Notes: generated by a model not told the origin, from the sequence alone. A stretch of DNA of 64,000 nt from Smallanthus sonchifolius (GCA_023525975.1 CM042046.1:38967501-39031500); one strand, 5' to 3'. Counted from the first letter of the stretch, positions 46,879 through 59,490 are shown. Translations and numbers: made by a program.

Positions 46879-49800
46879 CGCTGTTGAATTTAGGTTTGTA
46901 AACCCTTTAGGAACTGTTTTTAGTGCATGTTGTTGATTGTATTGAAACTAAGGTAGATTTTAGATACAAGATTTTAAGATTCATATTTACATTAAGTGAA
47001 TTTTTTCATTTTATTGTTTGTATCAAGAGTGATGAATTGTTTGAAGAATTTCGAGATTTATATAGTTTGATATTGTTGTTAACTTATTATTTGAAACAAA
47101 AGGTATCCTTTAGATACAAGGTTTTAAGATTCATACTTAAAAATTAAAAAGACATTCATGCAAACTTTCATGTAATAATGTTCCTTGAACCTATCTCTGG
47201 TCCTTTCACTATGTTTAATAAACTATATTTTGTGAGTTATATTTAACGATTTAATATTATTTTATCATCATTTATAACTATAACGAAATTTTGTTTTAAG
47301 ATAGTAGGTAATTGGGTCATGTTTTTTATTAAAATATTAATAATGATATTCTCGTTATAGTAGGAAATACACGAGTACAAAAACGAATACAAAGGAATAT
47401 AAAATACAAATTATATAACTAACTTGATTCGAATCGGAGTGTTTCAAAAAGCTTCTTTCACTATTCTTGACACGGGTCTTCAACTTTCTCCTTAACTACA
47501 ATAATGAACAAACAAATCTTTTGACGGTTGTGACTGAGGATTCGTGTTCAACACAGGTCCCTTAAAATAAATTTCGAGTCTATCCTAAGGGAACTCATGA
47601 GTATGTAATGCCGAGATGGCTCTTGCGCCCGAGGTTGCACCGAGTCAATGTGTTTCTGTTTTGTGAAAATGGAAAAATGATGAATTTGGTGATGATGGAA
47701 GAATTAGATAGTGCCTCTCTCTAAATTCTATAGAACTAGTTTATCTAGTTTTTCTCTCTTTCATCTTTTGGAAAAAAAATGAACCATAAGGTTTATTTTA
47801 TACTTGTACCAAAACTTCATATTTAATTTTTTTATTTAAACACAACTATGACAATTTTATGAGTCAAACAAAGCATTTATTTGATTCATGACATGCTAAT
47901 GTCAATTTAAATAAAATTATGAGCCGTAATCAAAACCTTCATAATGATTCATAAAAAGATTTATGTGTATTACTTTATAACAAATTAATCAAGAAATTGT
48001 AACAATTTCCTACTACAATTACCAAAGTTTCACATTATTCATTCCAACCACTCAAATTTGATCATCGATATCCCATTCATCTTAGCTTCGTTTTGGACAC
48101 GATTTGATTCATTGCGAAATTCTCACATAATAGAACACAAATCCATAAAATAACAACTATATTAGTCACAATTACATATATTTTTTTGTGTCCAAAACTA
48201 ATAAAAAAAAACCATATTTTCACTAAATTTTTCTAAAATACCCTGGTTGGAAAAATCAAGTCGTGTTGGATCGGCTTGTGCCCAAGTTAATGTTTGCTCG
48301 GCTGGAACCTGTTCCGTATATGTTGCTCTCTGTATCAAGATCAAGGTCGATTATCTTTAACCGGTTCTCTATGGTTCTAGTTCTAATTTATTTGAACTTC
48401 GTAAATCCAAGCACCGGCTTTCCACCGGCAACTAGATTACAAGGACTCCAATGAATAGCCTATGAAGGTGTATTTGTCTTCTCCAAAGGGTAACCTGCAC
48501 GGTAGCAACGCGTTAGGGTGTCATAGGGAGGGGATAATCCCTGTTTCGACCCTCCGACGTGAGATTGAGTTTCTCAGAGAGGAGTGGATTGAATAGCGAT
48601 AATGAAAAGAGGGAGATAAATTCAGCATACCTTTTTGGGTGATGGAATTCTACCTTTATACCAAGTGGATTCTGATTATCTCACCAAAAAAGTGTGGGGA
48701 CCAGTGGGACCCATCATGGAGTAATGCAAAATAGCCTTTCATTCTAATTGGTGGACATGCATCCCTCTTATGAGGGCATGCCAAGTGTTGTAACCGTTTT
48801 TAAGATGAGCTTGCAAGTGCAGGCCTATGGGTTTCTGATTTGCTTTCCTCATTGTTGATTTGGCTTTGAGGTGCTCTCCTCTATAAGTCCTCCCGGTCCA
48901 ATTTTGTGGTTTACAGTGACCTTTGAATGCCATGTACATATATAAAACGTTTTCATCTAAATATATTGGCAAGTTATAGTTACCAAATGTTCATTAAAAC
49001 CACATATTAAATTGTATAAAAGTATGAGGTATATCAATGTGATTGAAGTGTGATGTGATAATAAAGTACACGTCACTATCCTCATTATTACACCATCCAT
49101 CACTTGGCAAGGGGTATACCCGTGTGATTGTGGTGGTGTGATAACTAAATATTATTTTTTTTAATTTTCATTTAAATAAAATAAAACATAATACTTTATT
49201 AAAAAAATACATTAATTAAAATAAAAACATTACTAAAAAAAATACATTACGTTAATTATAATAAAGAAGTTAAACTCTCATAATATTTATATTCATTTAA
49301 ATAAAACATAATATTTAATTAAAAGTTGTATTTGCAAGTTGTCACTATCATCCAGAGACCTCCATTGTTAAACCAATGAACTCCATTGTTCTCCCTCTTC
49401 ATATTCCTTCAAGATTTCATCAAGTGTGTCCATCTCTCATATTCCTTCAAAAAATCAGTTCGTAAACTTGCAAAGCTCCTATAACCAGCTATAAACTTAT
49501 TTAAACTGCTACAAATATTGCAAATCTCCCGTGAAAAAACTCACGCCAAAGAATCACACGCTGCTCCACGGCGGCAAGGAGGCGGTGTACCCAGAAAATC
49601 ACGCCGTGGTTTCCAGTCCACCTAGGATCACGCCGAGAATTTTCAACCCATACCGGATGCTCTAAGGAAAGCTTTTAACGATCTAAATTTATGAAGGATA
49701 AAGAGTTTTTTGAAACACCAAAAACTAGGTTCAAAAGCATAGAAAATTACAAATTTACATATTATATATGTATAAATAATATATATAACTAATGAGAAAA

Positions 49801-50700
49801 CTTTTAATTAATCTCATATTCCTCAAATATCTAGCCTTTATGATTATGGTGAAGGGGGCACAACCCTCATCAAAAAACTACCCTAACAAAAATAACCAAT
49901 AAGGGTGTGTCATCTCACTTTTACCCAAATTCAACCCTAATACCCTAAAGTGTTGGGGGCATAACCCTAATATCCTAAAGTTTTTTTTAATTAATTGTTT
50001 ATAAAAACTATAAGTAAAATAAATAAAATTAATAAAAAAACTATATTAATTATTAGAAAAATAATTAGAAAAATAAATGAATAAAGAAAAAAGTTAACTA
50101 CTATAAATAAATAAATATATAAAGAAAAAATAAATAAATGAATAAAAGGAAAAAAAAATCACTTGACTCATCTCCTTCATCCACATGAATAAAGGGAAAA
50201 AAACTCCTCCACATCCTCAAGTTAAAGAAAAAATAAATAAATAAATAAATAAATAAATAAAAGGAAAAAAAATAAATCACTTGACTCACCTCCTTCATCC
50301 ACATGAATAAAGGGAAAAGACCTCCTCCACATACTCGAATATCTGCTGCTGTTCTCCTTTCATAAAATTTGTAAAAAAAATAAATCACTTGACTTATCTT
50401 ATAATAAGAAATAATTTTAAATAAATTAGATTGAATTTTAGGTCCGTCATCTATTTTTGCTATTTTGTTTATTAGATATTTAAAGTTTAGTTACATGTAC
50501 AACTAAAATTTGTAAAAAAAAAAGATTACTAATGATTGATATTAAATATTACATATAAATAGAATTAAGTAATAAAAATTACTTAATTGTATTTATATGT
50601 AACACTTAATATGTTAGTGGTTTTGGAGGGAAAAATAGATGATGATACACCATATGATGACAAGTGTCATCCAAAAGTATTCTTTTATTAGAGATAAAAG
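46879..50700. other. Intergenic DNA after the cyclin gene
   Basis: No gene can be supported. About 46,940-47,150 has two copies of TTTAGATACAAG-TTTTAAGATTCATA. About 48,260-48,960 is less AT-rich and has short open frames on both strands without recognisable motifs. About 49,020-49,670 ends in CCATACCGGATGCTCTAAGG, a MITE-like terminus whose partner I could not fix. The rest is AT-rich. Confidence 0.4.
50160..50336 (+). repeat. Direct repeat ~59 bp, two copies
   Basis: CACTTGACTCATCTCCTTCA at 50,160 and CACTTGACTCACCTCCTTCA at 50,278 begin two near-identical blocks separated by an AAAT microsatellite. Confidence 0.8.

Positions 50701-50751
<51 letters not shown>
50701..50751 (+). repeat. Compound microsatellite (AT)n(GT)n
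   Basis: About 20 bp of AT repeats run directly into about 30 bp of GT repeats. It lies immediately downstream of the last surviving exon of the armadillo pseudogene. Confidence 0.95.
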
Positions 50752-50753
<2 letters not shown>

Positions 50754-51801
50754 GGGACTATTGTACTAATAAGCTTTCACATTACCTCATTATCAGCAAG
50801 ACCATATAGTGCAAATGCAGCATTGTGTTGCAGGGAACCATTCCTAGAATCAAGAAGTTTCAACAATAGAGGTATGCCACCACCATGTGCAATACCAGCT
50901 TGGTTATGGGTATCCTGATAGATGAAAACTATTCAGCAAGTCGAATCATGAGTATAAGACATTATCATTTTCCAGAAAGACCAACCAAAGAAAATGTACA
51001 ACATGCGTCCCTAAATGTTAATGAGAATATTACATGGTTACGCAAGAGGACAATAGATCACAGACCACAACCTATCTGTACATATCAACAGGTAATACAT
51101 ATCATGATATCCATGTGTGTGTGTTCAGGTAGATCTGGCTCAGATTACATGTACTTTTGGAAAGGAGAAAAAAACAAAAACACATGAAAAGCCTCAACAA
51201 ACCCTAAAATCCTAAATATAAGAGTATGTTATATATCTTAAGGCAACAACCTATGATATTGAGACATCAGAGTTTAAATAAATGAATTACTAAACAATAG
51301 CCTACCTGTGCCAACCTTCCTAGAGCAAAAGCTGACATCTCCCTTAGTTGAGCATCTGGAGACTGCAACATCTCAATTAGTGGACCAACAGCACCTCTTT
51401 GTACTATGTGAACCTACAAAGTATTTCCATGTTCTGGTAAATAATAAACATCCAAAGAAAAATATAGAAACGGACAAGATACATTAAATAGTATTTCAAC
51501 CAACCTTGCAATCTGTATCAGCTGCAGCAAACTGTCCAAGCAATAAGGCAGATTCACGTTGGCTTGGCTCTCTGAACAGCTTGAGCTGTTAATAGAAACT
51601 TGAGGGTTTAAGAAGCCCCGGAGAGTAATAAACAAGATTACAAAGAATCAACCATAATTTTGGGTAGAAAAAATATTTTGCATTTGTTGTAGTAAAGGGT
51701 AGAATATTCACATTCTTCTCCATACAGTAATGACTAATGATACTATTAGAAGCCAAACTATAAAATTAACCAAATTCATATATAACAACCTAAAAGGTAC
51801 C

Positions 51802-52060
51802 AGCTATTTTGTTTATTAGATATTTAAAGTCTAGTTACATGTACAACACAATGTGTGTGTGTAATGGGACTATTGTACTAATAAGCTTTCACATTACCTC
51901 ATTATCAGCAAGACCATATAGTGCAAATGCAGCATTGTGTTGCAGGGAACCATTCCTAGAATCAAGAAGTTTCAACAATAGAGGTATGCCACCACCATGT
52001 GCAATACCAGCTTGGTTATGGGTATCCTGATAGATGAAAACTATTCAGCAAGTCAAATCA
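51802..52060 (+). repeat. Segmental duplication carrying an armadillo exon
   Basis: The block matches 50,456-50,515 joined to about 50,727-50,945. It contains the exon at 51,898-52,026, which looks identical to 50,786-50,914, plus flanking intron DNA. About 210 bp between the two matching parts of the lower copy, including the microsatellite, are absent from the upper copy. The exon identity suggests a recent event. Confidence 0.88.
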
Positions 52061-53540
52061 TGAGTATAAAGGTACCAGCTAATAAGCCACTTTCATTTAT
52101 TACTTGAACGTAGATCAAAGATATAGGTGATGACAGGAGTTGCAATTAAATACAACCCTCTAGAGATTCTAATGCACATCAAGCAGCTTATATTCCATAA
52201 TTAGTTGGAAACTTGGAATTATTTCAACAATTAATGGCAAACCTGCTAAATAATGTCATTGATTCGAGTTATAGCCAGTTTAGACTTTAGAGGTGATATT
52301 TATTGATGTGGCTGGAGTATAAGAATACTTAATCAACAGTCTGTAGCAAACAGAAACTAAGGGGTGTTGGTAACAATCATATATGCGCATGTCTTACCTA
52401 AGCAATTCAATTACAGGATGCAGCGCTCCAGCAAGAAGAACTTCCTTCTTTATGTTGGGGGAAGAGTGGACGAGATTCCCAAACACACAAACCTGAGATG
52501 TCATTCAAAAAACATTCCTGCTAGAGAGTTCTGGGCCTCCCTGTGCCGCTTAAGTAGAGCAACCAGGTGGGGTAGGGCTCCAGCATCAACAATGAGTTGT
52601 TGATGCTCAGGCTGTCAACAAAAGGAATCACCAAAAGTGTCACTTCAGTGATGGTGTACAATGATATTACAATATATCAAACTCTGGATATAGTTTTTCA
52701 AAGATGATGCAGATCAACACTATATTTGGCACTATATTAGACGGATAAATGAACTCATGCAGTTAATACTATATTTGGCATCTACTGTTTTATCAGCCTG
52801 GTAAGCTGGAAGAAGACCTCAAGAAACTATATTAATGTTGTGAAACCATAAAGCTAGTGTAAAATCTTATGATGCTAACTTAGTAACTTCATACTCCCAA
52901 TACACAAATGTACTGCATTCTAAAAATAAAATGAATGTAGCACGAAGAGGCAATTGAATGATTGAGTAGTGTTTTCTGGTAACTCTATTGATTCAACAAA
53001 AAACCAATGCCTAGCTAGAAAACTTACAGAACTGAGCACAGCATGCTATCAAATTACATAAATGAAAGGAAAGTTTGAATGTGGAAGTCTACAATATTCC
53101 ATGTTATATAACTTTGAAGGGAATAATCTTCTACTAGTCCAGCTTAACACAACTAATATCAGAAATGCCACAGTGACATAAAGCCTAGCAGTACCAGACA
53201 AGTACCTTTATAGCAAGAATTCCAAGGGTATAAGCACTTCCCTTCTCCACCTCATGCTCATAAGGCCTTGGCACTGCAATTTCTTTCGACGGTGGCGCTT
53301 GAAGATGTCGTACAAGCGCTGGAACGACTCCGGATTCAACAATTAAGTTCACAATATCCTCTGCAGTCATATAAAATTATCATATCAAAACTCCAGCCAA
53401 ATAAAGAAGACTTGAAAAACTTTTGACGCCTCATTGACATAATCATCCAGGTTCAATAATCCAATTCCAAATATGATTTTTACCTGCTATAACAAAATCA
53501 ACGAAGTTCAATAATTCAAACAAAGCAAAAGCTATGGACG

Positions 53541-54075
53541 TAGGCCTGTAAATGAACCGAACGTTCATGAACCGTTTGGCGGGAAGTTCGTTTATGTTCG
53601 TTCATTTAATTAAACGAACGAACACTAACAAATTTTTTTGTTCGTTTAATTAAACGAACGAACATGAACACATGTCGTATTCGTTCATTTATGTTCGTGA
53701 ACGTTCGTTTATGTTCGTTAATATATGTTCATTTATGTTCGTTTACTAACACTCATTTATGTTTGTTTGTTTGTGTTCATTTGTTTTTTGATGAATCATG
53801 TACATTTGAATCACTATTTTACATGTGTTTTTGGATGAATTATTAAGTATTAGACTTGTTCATGTGTGCTCATTAATGTTATTTTATGTTCGTTTGTGTT
53901 TTTTTTATGTTTGTTCATTTGTGTTCGTTTAGCTTTTTAACGAACGAACACGAACATTTCCATTTTTTTTTAATGAGCGAACATGAACAAAAAAATGTGT
54001 TCGATTATGTGTTCGTGTTCGGTTAAAATTAAATAAACGAGGTGTTCGTGTTCGTTCGGTTCGTTTACGGGCCTA
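53541..54075. mobile_element. hAT-like MITE in intron 1 of the armadillo pseudogene
   Basis: The ends TAGGCCTGTAAATGAACCG and CGGTTCGTTTACGGGCCTA are inverted. The interior is dense in GTTCGTTTATGTTCGTT repeats. The flanking 8-mers TATGGACG and GATGGGTG match at 5 of 8 bases, an aged hAT-type duplication. Confidence 0.82.
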
Positions 54076-54149
54076 GATGGGTGTTAGTATGCTACAAATA
54101 ACTAAATTCAGCGAATATAAAACATGAATCAACAACATATACTTTTAGA

Positions 54150-54708
54150 GGGGAAGGTTTCACTAAGAAGTGGTTTTTCGCTAAGAAACGCTAAGAAGTG
54201 GGTCAAATGAACTCCGATTGAGCTCATTCCAGTGGCGTTGGAACCGTCTCATCGAACTCTAATCCGGACCAAAAAACCTAAACCCCCCTCCACCCGCACC
54301 CCCAAAAACCTAAACCCCCCTCCAACCCCACCCCAAAAAGCCTAAAACCACCACCCCCACCCCCCAAAAACCTAAACCCCCCACCCCACCCCCCCCCCAA
54401 AAACCTAAACCACCCACCCCCAAAAACCTAAACCCCCCACCCCACCCCCTAAAAAAACCTAAACCATAAAATCGAAACCTTAAAAGCTAAACCCTAAGGC
54501 TAAACCATAAGGCTAAAACCATAAAATTCAAACGTAAAATCTAAACCTTAAAAGCTAAACCCTAAAAGCTAAGATGATAGAGTTCGACGAGAAGGTTCCA
54601 ACGCCGCTGAAATGAGCTCAATCGGAGTTAGTTTGATATCGTTTCTAAGCGTTTTGGTCATTTCTTAGAGTTCTTAGCGCAAACATACTTCTTATTTGAT
54701 CCTCCCCT
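54150..54708. mobile_element. Mutator-like MITE with telomere-like interior
   Basis: The ends GGGGAAGG and CCTCCCCT are flanked by a perfect 9-bp duplication ACTTTTAGA (54,141-54,149 and 54,709-54,717). Long imperfect TIRs share CTCCGATTGAGCTCATT and GCGTTGGAACC. The centre (about 54,285-54,560) is a C-rich array of CCTAAACCCC and CCAAAAACC words. No transposase. Confidence 0.92.
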
Positions 54709-55051
54709 ACTTTTAGAAAATAAAAACTGAGCATCAGGAAATTATGTCGATGTGCGCGGAGAAACGTGAAGTTGAAATAACGAAACAAATTAATCGCAGA
54801 TTCGTACCGTTTTTGGCGAGTTCCGAGAAGATGTAGACGGAACGTTTGACTAGCGCACGATCCGCTTCAGCCGGTGAAAAAGTGGAGACGATGATTTGGA
54901 CCTGAGCAAGAACTTCAGATGCTAGATCTTGTTGAGTGGCGTCGTCGGATGATTTGATCGTTCTATCTACGGTGAATTCGTCGTCCAGTTTCCTCTTCAA
55001 GCTTCTTCTCACGGAGTTTGATGGTTGTTCATGGCGTTTCTGGTTCTCCAT

Positions 55052-55539
55052 GAGATAGAAAGAGACAAGAGAGGGAAATCAAAGTGAAAATGGCGAGAGA
55101 GTGGAGGGAGGCCGGGAGGGGCAATTTGGAGATAACCTTTGTATATAAAGATGGGAATCAGACTATCCGGAACGCTAACACCCATCCATCCTACAAACAA
55201 TACTAGTCAGAATGTCACATCAGCTTTTCTCTCATTCTTCCTACAAACTCATTTTACCCCAACACTCACTACCATACTTATCCTTCACACAAACAACCTC
55301 ATTATTTTCACATCATCTTTTTTTCTATTTATTTATTTAAATTACTATTAAATAACTTAAATTAATTAATAAATAATTAAATAAGTAAATAATAAAACAA
55401 AAATTAAAATTACATTAAATTAAATAAAAACAACAACCTAAAACAATAAAATCAAACGAGAATACAAAGTTAATAAACTAAAAATACAATAATACATAAT
55501 TTAAAAAAACAAATAAACTAAAAATAAAAATTGAAACTA
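55052..55539. other. Upstream region of the armadillo pseudogene
   Basis: It includes the presumed 5' leader (minus strand, about 55,052-55,150) and AT-rich DNA without clear genes. A TATA-like TATATAAAGA is absent on the minus strand; TTTGTATATAAAG at 55,137-55,149 reads on the plus strand only. Confidence 0.35.
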
Positions 55540-56206
55540 CTAATTACGTCGAGCCATGTTATATTTCTCTCTGATCTCGTTACACAAAGTTTCATGTTCT
55601 GCTCATTGGTATGGATCCATATGGCTTGTGTCGATGAAAAGTGTTTTCTTTTCTTCTACCATAATTTTCCTTTGTTCCAACTCGTAGAACTTATCAATTT
55701 TTTGATCGAACTGCTCGATCGCCTGCTTCTTCACACGGTTTGTCTCGGCTAGTTCTTCAACGAGGCTTAACTTCTTTGACTCGTAATCAGATGAAGACAT
55801 GGCCTTACCCTTTGCTTTGGCCTTGTCCATCCCCATTGATTTGGCCTTGTCCCTCCCCATTGGACGACTTGGGGTGTTCCTGTTCTGCTTGAATATCATC
55901 GTCGTCATCATCAAGTAATATTTCAAATTCAGGAGTATTCGTGATGCCTGTATACTCCCCTGTGCTATTTGATTTTTGTCTTTTGGGGGCTTGATGGCCA
56001 TGCACTTTGCTATAACTATCTAACTTTGGACAATCTTTAATAACCCTCCACACATGTTCATATGCAAAGGGATTAGAACTCTTATTAGAGGGATCATTGG
56101 TGTAATCAAGTTTGGTCTCATTAATATATTGGTCATCTTCTCAACCGCTTTTGTAACAAGACTTTGCTTGCAAATATAACTCATAAAATATGTTTACCTT
56201 CGTTTT
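55540..56206 (-). pseudogene. NAM-associated / Harbinger accessory-type ORF relic
   Basis: On the minus strand, words typical of the 'NAM-associated, glutathione S-transferase T3-like' plant family appear: HVWRVIKDCPKLDSYSK, HQAPKRQKSNSTGEYTG, RPMGRDKAKSMGMDKAK, FDQKIDKFYELEQRKIM and EIREKYNMARRN. The family is close to the Myb-like accessory proteins of PIF/Harbinger transposons and is very abundant in plants. A stop near 56,143, a frameshift near 55,890 and a stop near 55,602 disable it. The N-terminal DNA-binding part is missing, cut off at about 56,206 by Helitron-like DNA. Confidence 0.7.
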
Positions 56207-56608
56207 AAAGGTTTTTGTATGCCAAGTGTCGCCACCATATTCAATCTCATCATTTTTTTCCCGTCTCTCTCTCTTATTAAATGCACTCATATGTTTTAAT
56301 AAATTACTAATTATAATAATAAAACACATTTATTTTAAATTATCCCTTATTATAAAAACTTTGAAACCTAATTATGTAATTTTTATTTTCAATCAAATAG
56401 TAATGAAAGTCAAATTACATTATATAGTAATTGACGTATTTTCGAAAACCAATTATATATTATTTTTTACATATATTGAATTTTGTTTTCTATCCTTAAT
56501 ATATGTATAGTAATACATTTTTACGCCTATAAAATACATAAATAAAATTTAAGAAATTTATGTATTGATATTTTTCACCCCGTATGTATTACACGGGGTC
56601 TAAGCTAG
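56207..56608 (+). mobile_element. Helitron-like element, 5'-truncated
   Basis: The body matches the minus-strand copy at 58,803-59,208 (GGTTTTTGTATGCCAAGTGT, then TCATTTTTTTCCCGTCTCTC). The 3' end has the hairpin-forming CCCGTATGTATTACACGGGG followed by TCTAAGCTAG and then T, which fits a Helitron CTRR end. The 5' end is replaced by the NAM-associated ORF relic. Confidence 0.68.
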
Positions 56609-56782
56609 TTAAACAATATAGTGGGGCCCACACATCTTCAAACACAAGCAGCCCATGGGGGCGGATGGCTGCTCACGGGTGATGAGCCCTCAATGGTTAT
56701 CCTTGGGCGATGGATGCCACCTGGCTGGATGGGCGGCTCGAGAATGGAGCGTTGGAGGCAGCCTTATAAATATAAATCTATA

Positions 56783-57873
56783 TCTATACTATATAATAAA
56801 GGAAAACAATGAGGGACACGTGTCAAACTCTTGTTACTCCTCACCTTTATTTTACCGCCCCTCTCTCCTATTAAATATTAATTTTTCTGTTTCTCTCTCC
56901 TATTAAATAATAATAATAATATTAAATAATAATTTTTATATTAATAAATAAAATTCTATGAACATATGTCACTTTCTGATTCATTTGTATCATTTTTTTT
57001 CCGTCACTCTCTCTCATATTGAATAATGATATTAAAAGAATTTATTTTTAGATTTTTAATATAAATCTAATTACGGATACTTATTATTTAATTATAAATA
57101 GTTATTATATCATCAATCAAATGAACTTAACATAAACTAACATTTATCAATTAAATTAAAAATTTAATACTCAGTTGAAAAAAAATATTTTAAAAACTAG
57201 CTTAACACACTTATTAACTGTCACAACAAGTTACATTTTTTAAAAACATATTTTGACGAGTGTGTTTGTTAATTGCATTATATTTTATTTAACCGATGTA
57301 ATATACCGGTTTATCAACCTATGTATTACACGGGTTTTTAAAAATATAAATTTTTCATTACTAAATATATAACATTTTATTTATTCACTAATCTAAAACT
57401 TAAATTACATATATCCTCTTCTTTTATATAATATATACTATATAATAAAGGAAAACCATGGGGGACACGTGTCACTCTCTGGTTACTTCTCAACTTTATT
57501 TTCTCGCCTCTCTCTCCAATTAAATATTATTTTTTCTGTTTTCCCTCTCATATTAAATAATAATAGCAAATAATAATCTTTATATTAATAAATAAAATTA
57601 TATGGACACGTGTCACTTTCTGGTTCATTTGTATCATTTTTTTCCCACATCTTTCTCATATTGAATAATAATATTAAAAAAATTATTTTTAGATTTTTAA
57701 TATAAATTTAGTTACGGATACTTATTATTTAATTATAAATAGTACAACCGATGTAATATACTGGTTTATTCAACCCGTGTATTACACGGGTTTTTAAAAA
57801 TATAAAATTTTTATTACTAAATATATAACATTTTATTTGTTCAACCCGTGTAATACACGAAATTTTAACCTAA
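56783..57873 (+). mobile_element. Tandem pair of Helitron-like elements
   Basis: It starts TCTATACTATATAATAAAGG (56,783, preceded by A), and a second copy of this start, ATACTATATAATAAAGGAAA, occurs at about 57,429. Each copy has GACACGTGTCA-like and CCCGTGTATTACACGGG-like parts. The second ends in a hairpin (CGTGTAATACACG) then TTTTAACCTAA and T, compatible with Helitron termini. No Rep/helicase is encoded. Confidence 0.65.
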
Positions 57874-58802
57874 TTAACGATATAGATCGACTCTAGTGTA
57901 GATATATTTATCATGATATTTAAATGGTTGCTATAAATATAACTATTCAAATTTACATATCTACTCTATTATAGATATACTTGTCATGATATTTAAATAT
58001 TTCTTAACGAATAAAAGATCTTTTTCTCTGTATATATTTTTCTTCTATTGTTGGCTTTCAAGCTACTTATATAACACGTTATCAGCACGATTGTCTATAA
58101 ATTGTTCTATCGCTTTACAAAATCTTACTACCACACATATATCTCTAGATGGATGTCAATCTCGTGGTTTTGTTAGATGGCAGGGCACTCACAAACAACA
58201 ACTTTCGATTGTTTGTTGAAATTTTGATAACGATTTATGACTTTGTTTTGAATATAATTTATACACTCTGTGTGAGGATGAGGGCACCAAATTATTCCCG
58301 ATTTGCTACGTAACGGAAAATCATAAATCTATGCTCTTTAATAAATAAGTTTTTGGTGTGACACTTGTCCTAATTCTAGAGCATGTAAAATGATTTTTCC
58401 CCCCTAAAGTCTTGGATCCAAAAAACTTTTTTCACGGGACATCTAACGCGAATGGATCCAAATACGTTTTCTAACATTAATTGATTGTTAAATTAATTAT
58501 AATGTAAGATTTTAAACCTCTCACAAACTAACAAATGATTATCAAAGATAATTGCTAAAAATATTTAACATTATTTGACTAAAACTATTCAAACTGTTTG
58601 ATATTAAATTATACCAAAATCAATAAATTAACCCTCGCAAATTTACTATAAGTAGATAATTGAATTAACAATTTTCAAACAATCTTAACAACTTACCTTT
58701 ATTAAGCAAATAATCAAAATCAACTTTCCACAATCTAAAAAATTTACCTTAAATATAAGTCAAAAAAATACGGTCTATAAAAGCTTTGCATTATCACCTC
58801 TA
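57874..58802. other. Copia LTR remnant and AT-rich DNA
   Basis: About 57,905-58,085 has two TATCATGATATTTAAAT words and ends AACACGTTATCAGCACGATT. The TTATCAGCACGA word often follows copia 5' LTRs, so this may be an LTR end with primer site. After 58,240 I see nothing coding. Confidence 0.35.
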
Positions 58803-58858
58803 CTAGTTTAGATCCCGTGTTTACACACGAGATGAAATATATCAATACATAAAAATTT

Positions 58859-58892
<34 letters not shown>

Positions 58893-59208
58893 ACATGTAA
58901 AAATTAATATATAATTGGGTTTTAAAAATACGTTAATTACTAATTTTTAATATAATTTGACTTTTATTTACTATTTGATTGAAAATAAAAGTTATATAAT
59001 TAAATTTTAAAGTTTCTTATGATAAAAGATAATTTAAAATAAATGTGTTTTATTAGTATAATTAGTATTTTTTTTCTTTAAATATATATTAAAAGATTAA
59101 AAGATAGAAGTGCATTAAATAGGAGAGAGATGCGGGAAAAAAATGATGAGAATGAATATGAAGGCGACATGTGGCATGCAAAAACCTTTATTTATTATAT
59201 AGTATAGA
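58803..59208 (-). mobile_element. Helitron-like element, minus strand, complete
   Basis: On the minus strand it starts TCTATACTATATAATAAATA after an A, and ends with a hairpin CTCGTGT-GTAA-ACACGGG, then ATCTAAACTAG before T. It is 406 bp with an (AT)n microsatellite (58,863-58,889) inside. Same family as 56,207-56,608 and 56,783-57,873. Confidence 0.72.
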
Positions 59209-59389
59209 TTTCGTGTACCATACAGAATTTAAAAATAAGTTATCAGAATACACAATTTCAAGGTAACCAAGTAAGTTCTCACTTATGTAATGAACTAGAA
59301 ATTTAAATCCGCGCTACACGACAGACAAATATTGTATACTAAATCAAAACGTTAAAACGTAAGAAAAGAAACAAAAAACGAATTAAAAA

Positions 59390-59490
59390 AAAAGTATATC
59401 ACACCCAGGGATCAAACCCAGTTGGAAGGGAGGGTGTTGAATCTTACATGGTGTGCATCAACCAACTCCACCAGCCAAGATTCTTGGTTT
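59390..59490 (-). repeat. tRNA-derived SINE-like copy 1
   Basis: The minus strand has a box-A-like GGTGGAGTTGGTTGATGC and a box-B-like GGGTTTGATCCC about 40 bp later, followed by an A-rich tail. A diverged copy lies at 62,640-62,735 beyond the hAT element. Confidence 0.5.

Larger units (their letters stand above)
50786..55051 (-). pseudogene. ARIA/ABAP1-like armadillo-repeat gene, exon-shuffled pseudogene
   Basis: Exons on the minus strand: 55,051-54,808 (ATG; KRKLDDEFTVD, ending FSELAKN), 53,360-53,206 (GVVPALVRHLQAPP, EHEVEKGSAYTLGILAIK), 52,611-about 52,525 (PEHQQLIVDAGALPHLVALL), 52,492-52,398 (FGNLVHSSPNIKKEVLLAGA), an extra copy 52,026-51,898, 51,585-51,505 (SSSCSESQ), 51,413-51,306 (VHIVQRGAVGPLIEMLQSPD) and 50,914-50,786 (DTHNQAGIAHGGGIPLLLKL). 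This is the order in plant ARM-BTB proteins such as ARIA and ABAP1, which act with ABA-linked transcription factors or in DNA-replication control. About four ARM repeats between the third and fourth pieces are gone, as are the C-terminal exons with the BTB domain. A 5-bp duplication (GCCAA) shifts the frame in the 51.5-kb exon. A relic or truncated copy, probably with an intact paralogue elsewhere. Confidence 0.87.

Noticed and set aside
48263..48972. Short ORFs in the less AT-rich block after the cyclin gene
   Set aside because: No motif, no codon pattern and frames on both strands; left as unassigned DNA.
50664..50918. Plus-strand ORF through the microsatellite and the similar one at 51,809-52,030
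   Set aside because: Both are antisense to the duplicated armadillo exon, and one is extended by the GT repeat.
54285..54560. Interstitial telomere
   Set aside because: The C-rich CCTAAACCCC array is irregular and lies wholly inside a MITE with a 9-bp target duplication.
57986..58219. Plus-strand ORF after the Helitron pair
   Set aside because: It crosses an apparent copia LTR end and primer-site-like sequence, so it is not a gene.
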